From: a virus
Reading direction: 5' to 3' (one strand)
Virus record (IMG/VR): IMGVR_UViG_3300031696_000032
Span: 1 to 31,617 of that record
Length of the DNA: 31,617 bases
Shown here: positions 14,625 to 21,419 of the stretch, in pieces
Layout of the letters: the number at the start of each line of letters is the position of its first letter
Numbering within the stretch: the first letter of the stretch is position 1
Translations under genes and position numbers: made by a program
The notes under the pieces: generated by a model
Told to the model about the DNA's origin: nothing
What the model saw: the letters and a program-made list of their open reading frames with translations, nothing else
Database searches by the model: none

Positions 14625-14985
14625 CATAAGGGCCATTGCGCTACTAGCACTTATACCATTTGGTAGTGCAGTAGCACATGAGATGACACCGACATACCCA
14701 AAGTTTGAGATGTCTTATATGGCAGGTATCTCAGTTACTACACTGAATATATTTAACAAGAGGAAGGATGTTTCATACTATGAGGTAGGGGTATTTAATG
14801 TGGATTGGGAACCCGTCCCTTTTGTATCCCAGTATAAGATAGTACCTTTGAAGTATTTAGATACGATAGCTGTTGATGTGTATGTAAGTAATACCTCTCT
14901 TAGTTCAGTAGAGTACATTTGTTCTGTATCACAGCTAAAGGTTGGGTCTACTGTTTCATCAAAGATTTGTTCAAGGGTTAAGTAA
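14614..14985 (+). CDS. Exported protein, possibly chaperone-like (tentative), TTG start
   Basis: The only start that keeps the signal peptide (LLALIPFGSAVAH) is TTG 14614, inside the end of the previous gene. The first in-frame ATG would remove it, so TTG or translational coupling is preferred although no ribosome-binding site is visible. The 123-residue product has alternating beta-strand patterns (ISVTTLNIFNKR, YYEVGVFNVDWEPVPF, YKIVPLKYLDTIAVDVYVSN) and ends YICSVSQLK...SKICS. The N-terminal immunoglobulin-like domain of pilus chaperones has a similar strand order, and the partner gene upstream looks like a subunit. This is inference; the Arg/Lys pair of true PapD chaperones was not identified. 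Confidence 0.6.
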   Translation: MLSNIRAIALLALIPFGSAVAHEMTPTYPKFEMSYMAGISVTTLNIFNKRKDVSYYEVGVFNVDWEPVPFVSQYKIVPLKYLDTIAVDVYVSNTSLSSVEYICSVSQLKVGSTVSSKICSRVK

Positions 14986-15404
14986 TGAGATACCTACTTG
15001 CAGTATATGTGCTTTTTCTGGGACTACTCACGTTAAGCACCAATGTACTTGCAAATAACTCGCTATCTCTGCAACTACCAAGCAGTAATAACAGCTACCA
15101 GTCAGACAAGTTTAAGACAGGTGACCTTGATTGTTCTAATGCTATAGGTGGTACAGTTAACCTAGAATTTGGATTGACAGGGATTGTCAATAATGCGACT
15201 AGCATATTCAACTCAGCTTCTGCTGGGACTCCTAGGTCAAAGGATCTTGGCTTCTTTGCTAGAATAGTAATGCCACTGAATGCACCTAAAGAGCGGATCA
15301 ACTGTAATACACTCTACCTACTAGAGTTGAGCAAGAAGAGACTTGAGATACTTAAATTGGAAACGGAGCTAAATGCCCTTAGGCGGCTACAGTTAGGGGG
15401 ATAG
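14985..15404 (+). CDS. Exported protein with C-terminal helix
   Basis: This 139-residue protein has a signal peptide ending VLA (about residue 23), a polar stretch (SLSLQLPSSNNSYQSDKF), DLDCSNAIGG and EFGLTGIVNN segments, ARIVMPLNAPKERINCNTLY near residues 91-110, and a C-terminal helix LSKKRLEILKLETELNALR likely to form a coiled coil. The two cysteines (DLDC, INC) may form a disulfide. I recall relatives in marine phages next to the same neighbours, without known function. ATG overlaps the previous stop as TAATG, and the next gene starts 1 bp after its stop. Confidence 0.72.
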   Translation: MRYLLAVYVLFLGLLTLSTNVLANNSLSLQLPSSNNSYQSDKFKTGDLDCSNAIGGTVNLEFGLTGIVNNATSIFNSASAGTPRSKDLGFFARIVMPLNAPKERINCNTLYLLELSKKRLEILKLETELNALRRLQLGG

Positions 15405-15405
15405 A

Positions 15406-15969
15406 ATGGCAGAGATAGAGTACGGTGGTGTTAAGTTAGGGGGCAGTAAGCTACTCTTAATAGTACCACTGATAGGAACAATAGTAGGCGGTCTATGGGG
15501 TGGCTTTGAAGCTTACCAAAGATACCTTAGTATGGAAGCGAGGATCAGTGAGTTTGTTACACCAGATCTCTCAGACTATGATAAGCGTATCGCTGTCATG
15601 GATGGGAAGTTTGCCGTAATAGACAAGACACTTACTCTACTAAAAGATGAAATCTCCTCGATTAAAGACACCTCAGAGGGGCAGTACGTTACGATAAAAG
15701 ACCTTAAGAACTCCATTAGGGATGACATTAATAGGCAAGAAAAGATTATAGATAAGGTAGAGGATGACATCTCAGGTATTGAAGAAGATGTTAGGGCTAC
15801 CATAGATACAGCTGAAGGTCGCTTTGAAAGTAAGCGTGACCAGCTACAGAAAGATTACGTACAGAAGTCTGACACTATCCGTGAGGATGTAGAGAGAAAG
15901 ATTACTGATCTGGAAACAAGATTGAATAAGAAGTTACAGCGTTCACTAGATAACCCGTTGGCTAATTAA
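15406..15969 (+). CDS. Membrane-anchored coiled-coil protein
   Basis: The 187-residue product has a conserved-looking start (EIEYGGVKLGGSK), one membrane helix at about residues 15-34 (LLLIVPLIGTIVGGLWGGF), and then some 140 residues of charged helical sequence. Heptad-like spacing runs through IAVMDGKFAVIDKTLTLLKD to ITDLETRLNKKLQ. One N-terminal transmembrane helix with a long coiled coil is the layout of inner-membrane spanins, but no matching outer-membrane lipoprotein (lipobox Cys) is seen, so that is only a possibility. Its place after three exported proteins and before a second membrane protein suggests a role at the envelope, perhaps lysis. Confidence 0.72.
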   Translation: MAEIEYGGVKLGGSKLLLIVPLIGTIVGGLWGGFEAYQRYLSMEARISEFVTPDLSDYDKRIAVMDGKFAVIDKTLTLLKDEISSIKDTSEGQYVTIKDLKNSIRDDINRQEKIIDKVEDDISGIEEDVRATIDTAEGRFESKRDQLQKDYVQKSDTIREDVERKITDLETRLNKKLQRSLDNPLAN

Positions 15970-15982
15970 AAGGATTTACATA

Positions 15983-16201
15983 ATGTCAGGTATGTCAGAC
16001 TTTGAAACAGGACAGTTAGTACATGTAGTTACTCAACTCACTAAAGATGTTGAGAGTTTGACGGTTACCATGATTAAGCTTAATGAGAGGCTGGCTGTGC
16101 AAGAGTTACAGTTAGCTAAGGGCAAAGGTATGGCGGCAGGTGCATTAGCCTTAGCAGCCATTCTAGGAGGCCTCAGTGCCTACCTTATGGGTAAAGTATA
16201 A
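15983..16201 (+). CDS. Small membrane protein, XhlA/holin-accessory-like layout
   Basis: The 72-residue protein starts MSGMSDFETGQLVHVVTQLTKD, has an amphipathic helix of the coiled-coil type (about residues 12-45), and ends in one membrane helix (MAAGALALAAILGGLSAYLMG, about 50-70). A soluble helix followed by a C-terminal anchor is the layout of XhlA-like hemolysin/holin accessory proteins. With the preceding membrane coiled-coil protein it may form a pair. AGGA precedes the ATG at a good distance. Its stop overlaps the next ATG (TAATG at 16199-16203). Confidence 0.68.
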   Translation: MSGMSDFETGQLVHVVTQLTKDVESLTVTMIKLNERLAVQELQLAKGKGMAAGALALAAILGGLSAYLMGKV

Positions 16202-16284
16202 TGGTCATATGCAAAATCTGTGGTTCGTATGATGTTAAAGCAGGGCATGATGTATGCAGGAACTGCACTAAGAGGAAAAAGTAA
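16201..16284 (+). CDS. 27-residue Cys4 mini-protein, possible zinc ribbon
   Basis: A very short gene: it starts MVICKICGS, ends CRNCTKRKK, and is 27 residues in all. The two CxxC pairs (C4/C7 and C19/C22) are spaced like a zinc ribbon or knuckle. Its ATG overlaps the stop of the gene before (TAATG) and its own stop overlaps the ATG of the gene after (TAATG at 16282-16286). That nested coupling and the four conserved-type cysteines argue that it is real despite its size. It could bind zinc and nucleic acid; role unknown. Confidence 0.6.
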   Translation: MVICKICGSYDVKAGHDVCRNCTKRKK

Positions 16285-16559
16285 TGGCTATAGAATATAG
16301 AGGGGAGAAGTTTGAAGGGTATAATAAACCTAAAGCTTCTTCTAAAGGTAAGAAATCTCATGTAGTTCTTATCAAGGATGATGGTAAAGATCGAATGATA
16401 CGCTTCGGTGAGAAAGGCGCTAGCACAGCAGGTAAGCCTAAAGCTGGTGAGTCAGATGCAATGAAAGCTAAACGTAAATCTTTTAAAGCACGACACGCTA
16501 AGAACATTGCAAAGGGTAAAACTAGTGCAGCTTATTGGAGTAATAAAATTAAATGGTAG
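16284..16559 (+). CDS. Small basic phage protein
   Basis: The 91-residue Lys/Arg-rich protein has a first half with a GEKFEGYNKPK and KSHVVLIKDDGKDRMIRFG beta-like stretch. The second half reads KAKRKSFKARHAKNIAKGKT followed by SAAYWSNKIKW. The KSFKARHAKNI-KGK-SAAYW ending is one I recall from many tailed phages, mostly annotated as hypothetical. The charge suggests DNA or RNA binding, possibly packaged with the genome. Next comes a series of three further Lys-rich genes, with a ribosome-binding site GTAGGAGG (16556-16563) for the following one. Confidence 0.75.
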   Translation: MAIEYRGEKFEGYNKPKASSKGKKSHVVLIKDDGKDRMIRFGEKGASTAGKPKAGESDAMKAKRKSFKARHAKNIAKGKTSAAYWSNKIKW

Positions 16560-16568
16560 GAGGCTACA

Positions 16569-16715
16569 ATGGGTTTATATTCAAACATACATGCTAAACG
16601 TAAGCGTATTAAAGCAGGTTCTAAAGAAACAATGAAGGCAGTAGGAGCTAAGGGTGCGCCTACTGCTAAGAACTTTAAACAAGCTGCTAAGACAGCAAAG
16701 AAAAAGAAGGTATAG
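16569..16715 (+). CDS. 48-residue Lys-rich mini-protein
   Basis: The product starts MGLYSNIHAKRKRIKAGSKE and ends AAKTAKKKKV; about a third of its residues are Lys or Arg. AGGAGG (16558-16563) lies just ahead of the ATG. The GLYxNIHAKRKRIxxGS start is one I recall from cyanophage and other marine phage mini-proteins, with no known role. It lies 9 bp after the preceding gene and 3 bp before the next, on the same strand. Confidence 0.72.
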   Translation: MGLYSNIHAKRKRIKAGSKETMKAVGAKGAPTAKNFKQAAKTAKKKKV

Positions 16716-16718
16716 ACT

Positions 16719-16889
16719 ATGAAGAAGAAAGGGTTACCTAAATCAGGATATATGTCAGGTGGAATGGCTATGAAGCCTACAGGATACAACATGGGTGGAA
16801 TGCCTGAGAAGACTATGGGCTATGCCAAAGGTGGTTACGTAAACTGTGGGGCATCAATGAAACCTTCTCAGAAGTCTAAGGGGAAGTAA
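16719..16889 (+). CDS. 56-residue Gly/Met/Lys-rich mini-protein
   Basis: The 56-residue product starts MKKKGLPKSGYMSGGMAMKP and carries GYAKGGYVNCG and a C-terminal Lys-rich tail (SQKSKGK). GYxxGGM/GYAKGG repeats make it glycine and methionine rich. The YAKGGYV segment matches the A-x-GG-x motif found in three other virion-region proteins here. It starts 3 bp after the preceding stop. Likely a small virion or DNA-associated protein; function unknown. Confidence 0.68.
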   Translation: MKKKGLPKSGYMSGGMAMKPTGYNMGGMPEKTMGYAKGGYVNCGASMKPSQKSKGK

Positions 16890-16890
16890 C

Positions 16891-17058
16891 ATGGCTAAGG
16901 GTGTAAAGCATTACTTAAAGAATGGTACAGAGTATAACGGCCCAGTCCATAAGACTGCAGGTATGGCTATGACAGGTGCTAAGCATACTAAGGCTAGTAA
17001 AGACCTGTTCCATAAGAAAGACTTATCAGATGCAGTAAAGAAGAAGATGAAGAAGTAA
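16891..17058 (+). CDS. 55-residue Lys-rich mini-protein
   Basis: The product starts MAKGVKHYLKNGTEYNGPVH, continues KTAGMAMTGAKHTKAS, and ends VKKKMKK. It is strongly basic and lies 1 bp after the preceding stop and 10 bp before the holin-like gene. GGGGAAG before the ATG could act as ribosome-binding site. I recall similar HYLKNGTxYNGxxHK proteins in marine phages, without a function. The size and basic charge are like its two neighbours. Confidence 0.7.
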   Translation: MAKGVKHYLKNGTEYNGPVHKTAGMAMTGAKHTKASKDLFHKKDLSDAVKKKMKK

Positions 17059-17068
17059 GGGGCATACT

Positions 17069-17503
17069 ATGTTTGGATTACCAATGGAAGCTATCACCAT
17101 GATAGGTAGCACCTTAGGTGGGGCAGGGTTAAAGTTGTTTGCACAAGCTCAAGCGGATAAGGCTGAGCAACAGAAGCAGCTAATGGCACGATTTGATGCA
17201 TCAGAAGGTAGCGTTGAGAGTGCAAGAGCACACCAGAATCCTAATGCTCAATGGATACGCAGGTTCCTTGTAATATCTTTTATGGGTATGGCGGCATTCA
17301 TCTTACTAGCTCCTGTACTAGGTTTTAATACTACAGTACCAATAGATGTAACAACAGGATTCAGTATATTGTTCTTTGACTTTAAGAACACTGTTACTGA
17401 GTATGTACAACTTAGTGGTATGGTAACACCAGTTTGGTTACCCCATGCAATTATGTCAGTAGTTGGTATGTACTTCGGGCAATCTATTGTAGCAAGAAAG
17501 TAA
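17069..17503 (+). CDS. Holin-like membrane protein
   Basis: The 144-residue protein has an N-terminal amphipathic helix (ITMIGSTLGGAGLKLFAQ), a charged stretch, then NPNAQWIRRFLVIS leading into a membrane helix (about residues 65-86). A second helix lies near 121-140 (VWLPHAIMSVVGMYFGQ). The NPxAQxxRR entry into the first membrane helix and the Gly-rich last helix resemble the three-helix holins of gene-transfer agents and some phages. It may make the membrane lesion for lysis. AAGGGG lies 7-12 bp before the ATG. It could instead be a non-lytic membrane protein. Confidence 0.6.
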   Translation: MFGLPMEAITMIGSTLGGAGLKLFAQAQADKAEQQKQLMARFDASEGSVESARAHQNPNAQWIRRFLVISFMGMAAFILLAPVLGFNTTVPIDVTTGFSILFFDFKNTVTEYVQLSGMVTPVWLPHAIMSVVGMYFGQSIVARK

Positions 17504-17605
17504 TTTATGTCTTTACTTTTGTTTGATTGGGTGTTATTCTAGTGAAACCCCCACCCCCCGTGATACATATACAACTTAGTAAACTAATATAAGAGATAAT
17601 ATAAT

Positions 17606-20600
17606 ATGCCTCAACAAGAATTCAAGGGTTATAGTGATGACCAGAAGAAGCGTATAGCTTCTAAGCTGGGGCATACGGGTGATATGGCTTCATTTGATTC
17701 CTACTTACAGAGTAACCCTGCTGCTAAGGCTAAGTTCTTTAAGTTCAAGACTGCTACTGAGCAACGCTATGCTAGAGGTGGTGCAGTTAATAAAGCTGGC
17801 TTTAGAGAGGGTGGCCTTAATGATGGTATTTCTAAAGCAGCTTATACAAGCAACCCATACAGTGATTTCTTTCCTGATACTGAAAAGCCACCTGCTATGC
17901 AGACTCAGGACATTAGAAAGTATACTGACCCATTCACTGGGGAAGAGAAGTCTGGCTCCTCTACACAGATTGATTGGATCAATTCCATGTCAAAGAAGTA
18001 TGGTGGTACATCCGGAGGTGGCTCTACAAAACCTACCCCTCCTAATGTAGTATCTAGAGAGATGCAAGGTTCTTACATACCACCTGCCGCGATGACACAA
18101 GAAGGATCCACATTAGATAATACTGCCATGAGCAGAGTCTTTGAACCCGGCTTAGCTGAAGGTACTCAGACTAAAGCTTTCAGTACTGGCTATGAATCTA
18201 ACCAAGCCGTTGATTCTTCCTCAGGTCAGGTTTCAGGGTATGACCCCTCTGCTCCTCTTACGCAGGCAGGTACTAGTACTGCGGCAGTAGGCCAAGACGG
18301 TGTATATAAAGACATCTCCACGGACACCTCAGCCTCTGCTGTTAAAGGTGTAACTGATGGTGTTAGAGGTGCTACAGGCCAAGTAACAGATACAGTACAA
18401 GCTCAGCAAGGCACTGTAACTAAAGAAGCTAAAGCAGAGACAGGTACAGCAGGTACAGTAGAAGATACAGATAAACTTAATTTCAGTGAAGGACAAAAAG
18501 TTATAGCTGCCACAGGGGAATCTACTACTTCTGAAGCACAGACTTCTGGTAATACTTTTGCAGCAACTGGTACTACCTTTGATTCAGATACACCAGAAGC
18601 TAGGGCAGCTGAAGCATATGAACTAGAGCAAGCTAAATCAGCAGAGATGGGTGAATACAAGGTAATGGATCCTGCTAAGGCTGGCACTATACCTGTAGCT
18701 GATGTGGTTCAATCTGATGCTAAGTCTGGTGTAGCTGCACAAACACGTACTATTAGTAACAAAGAGTTAGTAGATGTATCTGACTTACAGCTAGACGAGC
18801 CTGTTGCTGCTGTTGCTGCCACCATGAATGCTTTAAATGAAGAAGCTAAGATGATTGCTCAGAAGGGTACATTCTCTCAAGAGCTTGCTACAGATAGGCA
18901 AGGTGCTGTTACTGCTTCATCTACCATGCAAGGTCAGATGGAGGCATTGATGAATCAATTCAATGATGGTACTCCAGCTTGGGCTGCAGGGGCTATGCGT
19001 AACGCTACTGCTGCTATGGCCTCCCGTGGTATAGGTGCATCTTCTATGGCTGGTGCTGCCCTTGTGCAGGCGGCTATGGAATCTGCTATGCCTATTGCAC
19101 AGAATGATGCTGCAGTATTTGCTAACATGGGTATTGCTAACTTAAATAACAGACAGCAGACTTCCTTATCTAATGCAGCAGCACAACAGAATTTGTCACT
19201 TACCAATTTATCTAATGAGCAACAATCAGCACTACAGAATAGCACTAACGCTTTCTCACTGCAGACTGAAAGCTTATCCAACTTACAGTCCGTAGTACTA
19301 TCTAACCAGCAAGTAAAAGCTGCAGCTAAAGGTATGAACTTAACAGCTAAGACACAAACATCTTTAGCTAATGCGGCAAAGTATGCTGAAGTAAACAATA
19401 TTAACTTAAGTAACACACAACAGTCTAACCTTGCTAAGTCAGCAGAAAATCTTACTGTAGATATGTCAAACCTATCTAATGCCCAATCAACTGCTTTGTC
19501 AAACTTACAAGTTCGTGCTTCACTAAAGGGGCAAGAGCTAACTAATGATCAGCAGATGGCTATGATAGAGACTACTCAGAGCTTTGAAGCCGCGTCCTTT
19601 GATGCTACTACACAGCAAGCTGCCTTCATGCAAGATGCTGCTGCTGATGCAGCTATGAAAGGTCAAGTTTTATCTAATCAACAACAAGTTTCTTTATTCA
19701 ATGTATCATCTCAGTTATCTGAGAGGGAGTTAGAGTTATCTAGTGAGCAACAAACTAAGCTATACAACACAACTAACGCTATGCAAATGGATGTTACTAA
19801 CTTATCTAATAAGCAACAGACTGCACTAGCTAACGCACAGATTGATGCATCCATTAAAGGTCAAGAGTTATCTAATAAGCAGCAGACTAATGTTCTAAAT
19901 GCTTCTCGTATATCTGAGATTGCCAACATGAACTTCACGGCAGAACAAAGCAAAGCTATACAGAATAGTAATCTAGCACAGACTATGGACTTAGCTAACC
20001 TGTCTAACAAGCAAGCTACACAGCTAGCCAACGCAGCTACCACAGCTAATATGGATATGGCTAACTTAAACAATAGGCAGCAAGCTGAAGTACAGAACGC
20101 CCAGTCATTCCTTGATGTTGATATGGCTAACTTAAACAATGAACAGCAAGCTACTATGTTTAAGGCACAGTCTCGTATAAGTTCTATTATGTCTGACAAA
20201 GGTGCTGCTAATGCTACTAAGCAATTCAATGCTTCTTCTTCTATTCAGGTAGATCAGTTCTATGATAATATGGCAACTACCATGTCACAGTTCAACGCTA
20301 CACAGAAGAATGCACAAGCACAATTCAACGCAGGTGAAGCAAATGCGGTGGCTAAGTTTAATGCTGAGGTACAGAATAACAGGGATCAGTTTAACGCTAC
20401 CAATCGTATGGCAGTAGATCAGTCTAACGCTACTTGGCGTAGAGAGATAGCTACTACAGATACAGCTGCTTTGAATAGAGCTAACGAGATTAATGCTAGG
20501 GCTGCTCTTGATATATCTAACAGTGCTTACAATGATCTCTGGCAAGAACACAGGGATGAAATGGATTGGGTATATGAAATAGCAGAAGGAGATGCAGATC

Positions 20601-20731
20601 GCATGAATCAATTAGCTAGAGCCGTTATATCCGCAGAAGCTTCTAAGGCTGTCGCAGGCGCAACAGTAGATGCCGCCACCTCAACGTCCATTGGTAACTT
20701 CCTTACCAAATGGATTTTTGATGATGAATAA
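17606..20731 (+). CDS. Large internal virion/structural protein with 22- and 11-residue repeats
   Basis: The 1041-residue protein has an N-terminal part with YARGGAVNKAGFREGG (about 54-69), a Thr/Ser/Ala-rich middle (about 100-420), then MEALMNQFNDGTPAWAAGAMRN and SRGIGASSMAGAALVQAAMES (about 445-492). From residue 512 to 863 sixteen 22-residue units of NLSNxQQ type run without any insertion or deletion, and from 873 to about 982 ten 11-residue units of QFNA type follow. The C terminus reads YNDLWQEHRDEMDWVYEIAE. The same architecture is known to me from a structural protein of T4-like cyanophages. Here it lies in the internal virion protein slot of T7-like phages, so a helical ejection-core role is inferred. 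The 102-bp gap before it holds a C-rich tract but no clear promoter. Confidence 0.8.
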   Translation: MPQQEFKGYSDDQKKRIASKLGHTGDMASFDSYLQSNPAAKAKFFKFKTATEQRYARGGAVNKAGFREGGLNDGISKAAYTSNPYSDFFPDTEKPPAMQTQDIRKYTDPFTGEEKSGSSTQIDWINSMSKKYGGTSGGGSTKPTPPNVVSREMQGSYIPPAAMTQEGSTLDNTAMSRVFEPGLAEGTQTKAFSTGYESNQAVDSSSGQVSGYDPSAPLTQAGTSTAAVGQDGVYKDISTDTSASAVKGVTDGVRGATGQVTDTVQAQQGTVTKEAKAETGTAGTVEDTDKLNFSEGQKVIAATGESTTSEAQTSGNTFAATGTTFDSDTPEARAAEAYELEQAKSAEMGEYKVMDPAKAGTIPVADVVQSDAKSGVAAQTRTISNKELVDVSDLQLDEPVAAVAATMNALNEEAKMIAQKGTFSQELATDRQGAVTASSTMQGQMEALMNQFNDGTPAWAAGAMRNATAAMASRGIGASSMAGAALVQAAMESAMPIAQNDAAVFANMGIANLNNRQQTSLSNAAAQQNLSLTNLSNEQQSALQNSTNAFSLQTESLSNLQSVVLSNQQVKAAAKGMNLTAKTQTSLANAAKYAEVNNINLSNTQQSNLAKSAENLTVDMSNLSNAQSTALSNLQVRASLKGQELTNDQQMAMIETTQSFEAASFDATTQQAAFMQDAAADAAMKGQVLSNQQQVSLFNVSSQLSERELELSSEQQTKLYNTTNAMQMDVTNLSNKQQTALANAQIDASIKGQELSNKQQTNVLNASRISEIANMNFTAEQSKAIQNSNLAQTMDLANLSNKQATQLANAATTANMDMANLNNRQQAEVQNAQSFLDVDMANLNNEQQATMFKAQSRISSIMSDKGAANATKQFNASSSIQVDQFYDNMATTMSQFNATQKNAQAQFNAGEANAVAKFNAEVQNNRDQFNATNRMAVDQSNATWRREIATTDTAALNRANEINARAALDISNSAYNDLWQEHRDEMDWVYEIAEGDADRMNQLARAVISAEASKAVAGATVDAATSTSIGNFLTKWIFDDE
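19139..20194 (+). repeat. 66-bp-phase protein repeat, sixteen 22-residue units
   Basis: Units begin with NLNNRQQ, NLSNEQQ, SLSNLQS, NLTAKTQ, NLSNTQQ and so on, each exactly 22 residues after the last, through NLNNEQQ at 20129. DNA of the units is diverged; only the protein phase is strict. 22 is twice 11, the repeat of right-handed coiled coils. Confidence 0.92.
20222..20551 (+). repeat. 33-bp-phase protein repeat, ten 11-residue units
   Basis: Consecutive 11-residue units begin QFNAS, QFYDN, QFNAT, QFNAG, KFNAE, QFNAT, QSNAT, TTDTA, EINAR, NSAYN. They lie 9 residues after the 22-residue series and share its basic period. The last three units are more diverged. Confidence 0.88.
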
Positions 20732-20755
20732 TAAAGCACACTAGAGATAATAGTT

Positions 20756-20944
20756 ATGTCAAAAGAAATAAATAATATATACAAGAAAATGAATGCTCAC
20801 TTAAGTAAAAAGCCTTCAACTACATCTACTCCTAATATTGGCTTAGTTGCTAAGCGTGAATTAAAAGGAGATGACGAGATGACTATTGTAGGCTATGTTA
20901 AAAAGATACGAGATGTTAGAGGGGAATTTAATGCTTCCAAGTAA
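20756..20944 (+). CDS. Small Lys-rich protein of unknown function
   Basis: This 62-residue protein has a basic helical N terminus (KEINNIYKKMNAHLSKKP), a Thr/Ser linker, and a short strand-like C-terminal part (GDDEMTIVGYVKKIRDVRG). I do not recognise it. It starts 24 bp after the large structural protein and overlaps the next gene by 14 bp, whose ribosome-binding site GAGGGGA lies inside it. Position suggests a minor virion protein. Confidence 0.6.
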   Translation: MSKEINNIYKKMNAHLSKKPSTTSTPNIGLVAKRELKGDDEMTIVGYVKKIRDVRGEFNASK

Positions 20945-21419
20945 TGATCCACTATTAGACGCGCCTATTCCGGGTCAATCTTTAACTAAAGAACTAGGGT
21001 CTAGGGCTTGGGAGCAATCACCTAAGCTAGGTACAGTAGAAGAAGTCATAGACAAGTACCTCACATTATTTGATGACGAGGACACAGTAATTGAGTTAGT
21101 TAACCAGATGGAATCTGGATTGCCCATCTCTACTATGGTCACTGTCTTTACCAGAGGAGGAGTCATGGGAGGACTACACAGTATTGACACAGGGTTGCTA
21201 GCCTCTCCTGTATTAATTGAGATGATGATTAGTGTAGCTGAAGCAGCTGGCGTGGACTATGTAATAGGTACGGAAAATACTAAAGGCACTAAGCCCCCTA
21301 TGGGAGCCATACAAGAGTCCTTAGAGGACTTTAAATCTGATAGTACTATGGTGGAAGAAGAGATTGTAGAGGAGCCTGCAGAAGCTCCTATGGGCATGAT
21401 GGAACGGAGGGGTGTGTAA
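20931..21419 (+). CDS. Virion protein of the PIPGQSLT family
   Basis: I chose ATG 20931 because GAGGGGA lies at the right distance before it and the product then starts MLPSNDPLLDAPIPGQSLTK; an ATG at 20895 would add 12 residues without a ribosome-binding site. The 162-residue protein continues with GSRAWEQSPKLGTVEEVIDK, a helical region, SMVTVFTRGGVMGG-like and ASPVLIEMMISVAEAAG segments, and an acidic tail (EEEIVEEPAEAP). DAPIPGQSLTxExG-x-xxWExPP is a signature I recall from T4-like cyanophage structural proteins. In this phage it sits between two internal virion genes. Stop overlaps the next ATG (TAATG). Confidence 0.75.
   Translation: MLPSNDPLLDAPIPGQSLTKELGSRAWEQSPKLGTVEEVIDKYLTLFDDEDTVIELVNQMESGLPISTMVTVFTRGGVMGGLHSIDTGLLASPVLIEMMISVAEAAGVDYVIGTENTKGTKPPMGAIQESLEDFKSDSTMVEEEIVEEPAEAPMGMMERRGV

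Noticed and set aside
15174-15190. TTGACA...TGTCAA palindrome resembling an operator or a -35 box
   Set aside because: It lies inside a well supported coding frame (GLTGIVNN), has no -10 box at the right distance, and no second copy.
16532-16792. Long open frame on the minus strand across the mini-genes
   Set aside because: The plus-strand mini-genes have ribosome-binding sites, ordered spacing and family-like sequences; the minus frame crosses gene borders and has no ribosome-binding site or recognisable product.
17548-17559. C-rich tract with a possible GGGTG/CACCC pairing after the holin-like gene
   Set aside because: The stem would be 5 bp with a long loop and no U-run follows, so it does not meet the terminator pattern. 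The rest of the gap (17504-17605) is A/T rich without a convincing promoter.
18955-19416. Cys-rich open frame on the minus strand in the large repeat protein gene
   Set aside because: It arises from the biased codons (GCA, GCT and CAG on the plus strand) of the repeat region and has no promoter or ribosome-binding site.
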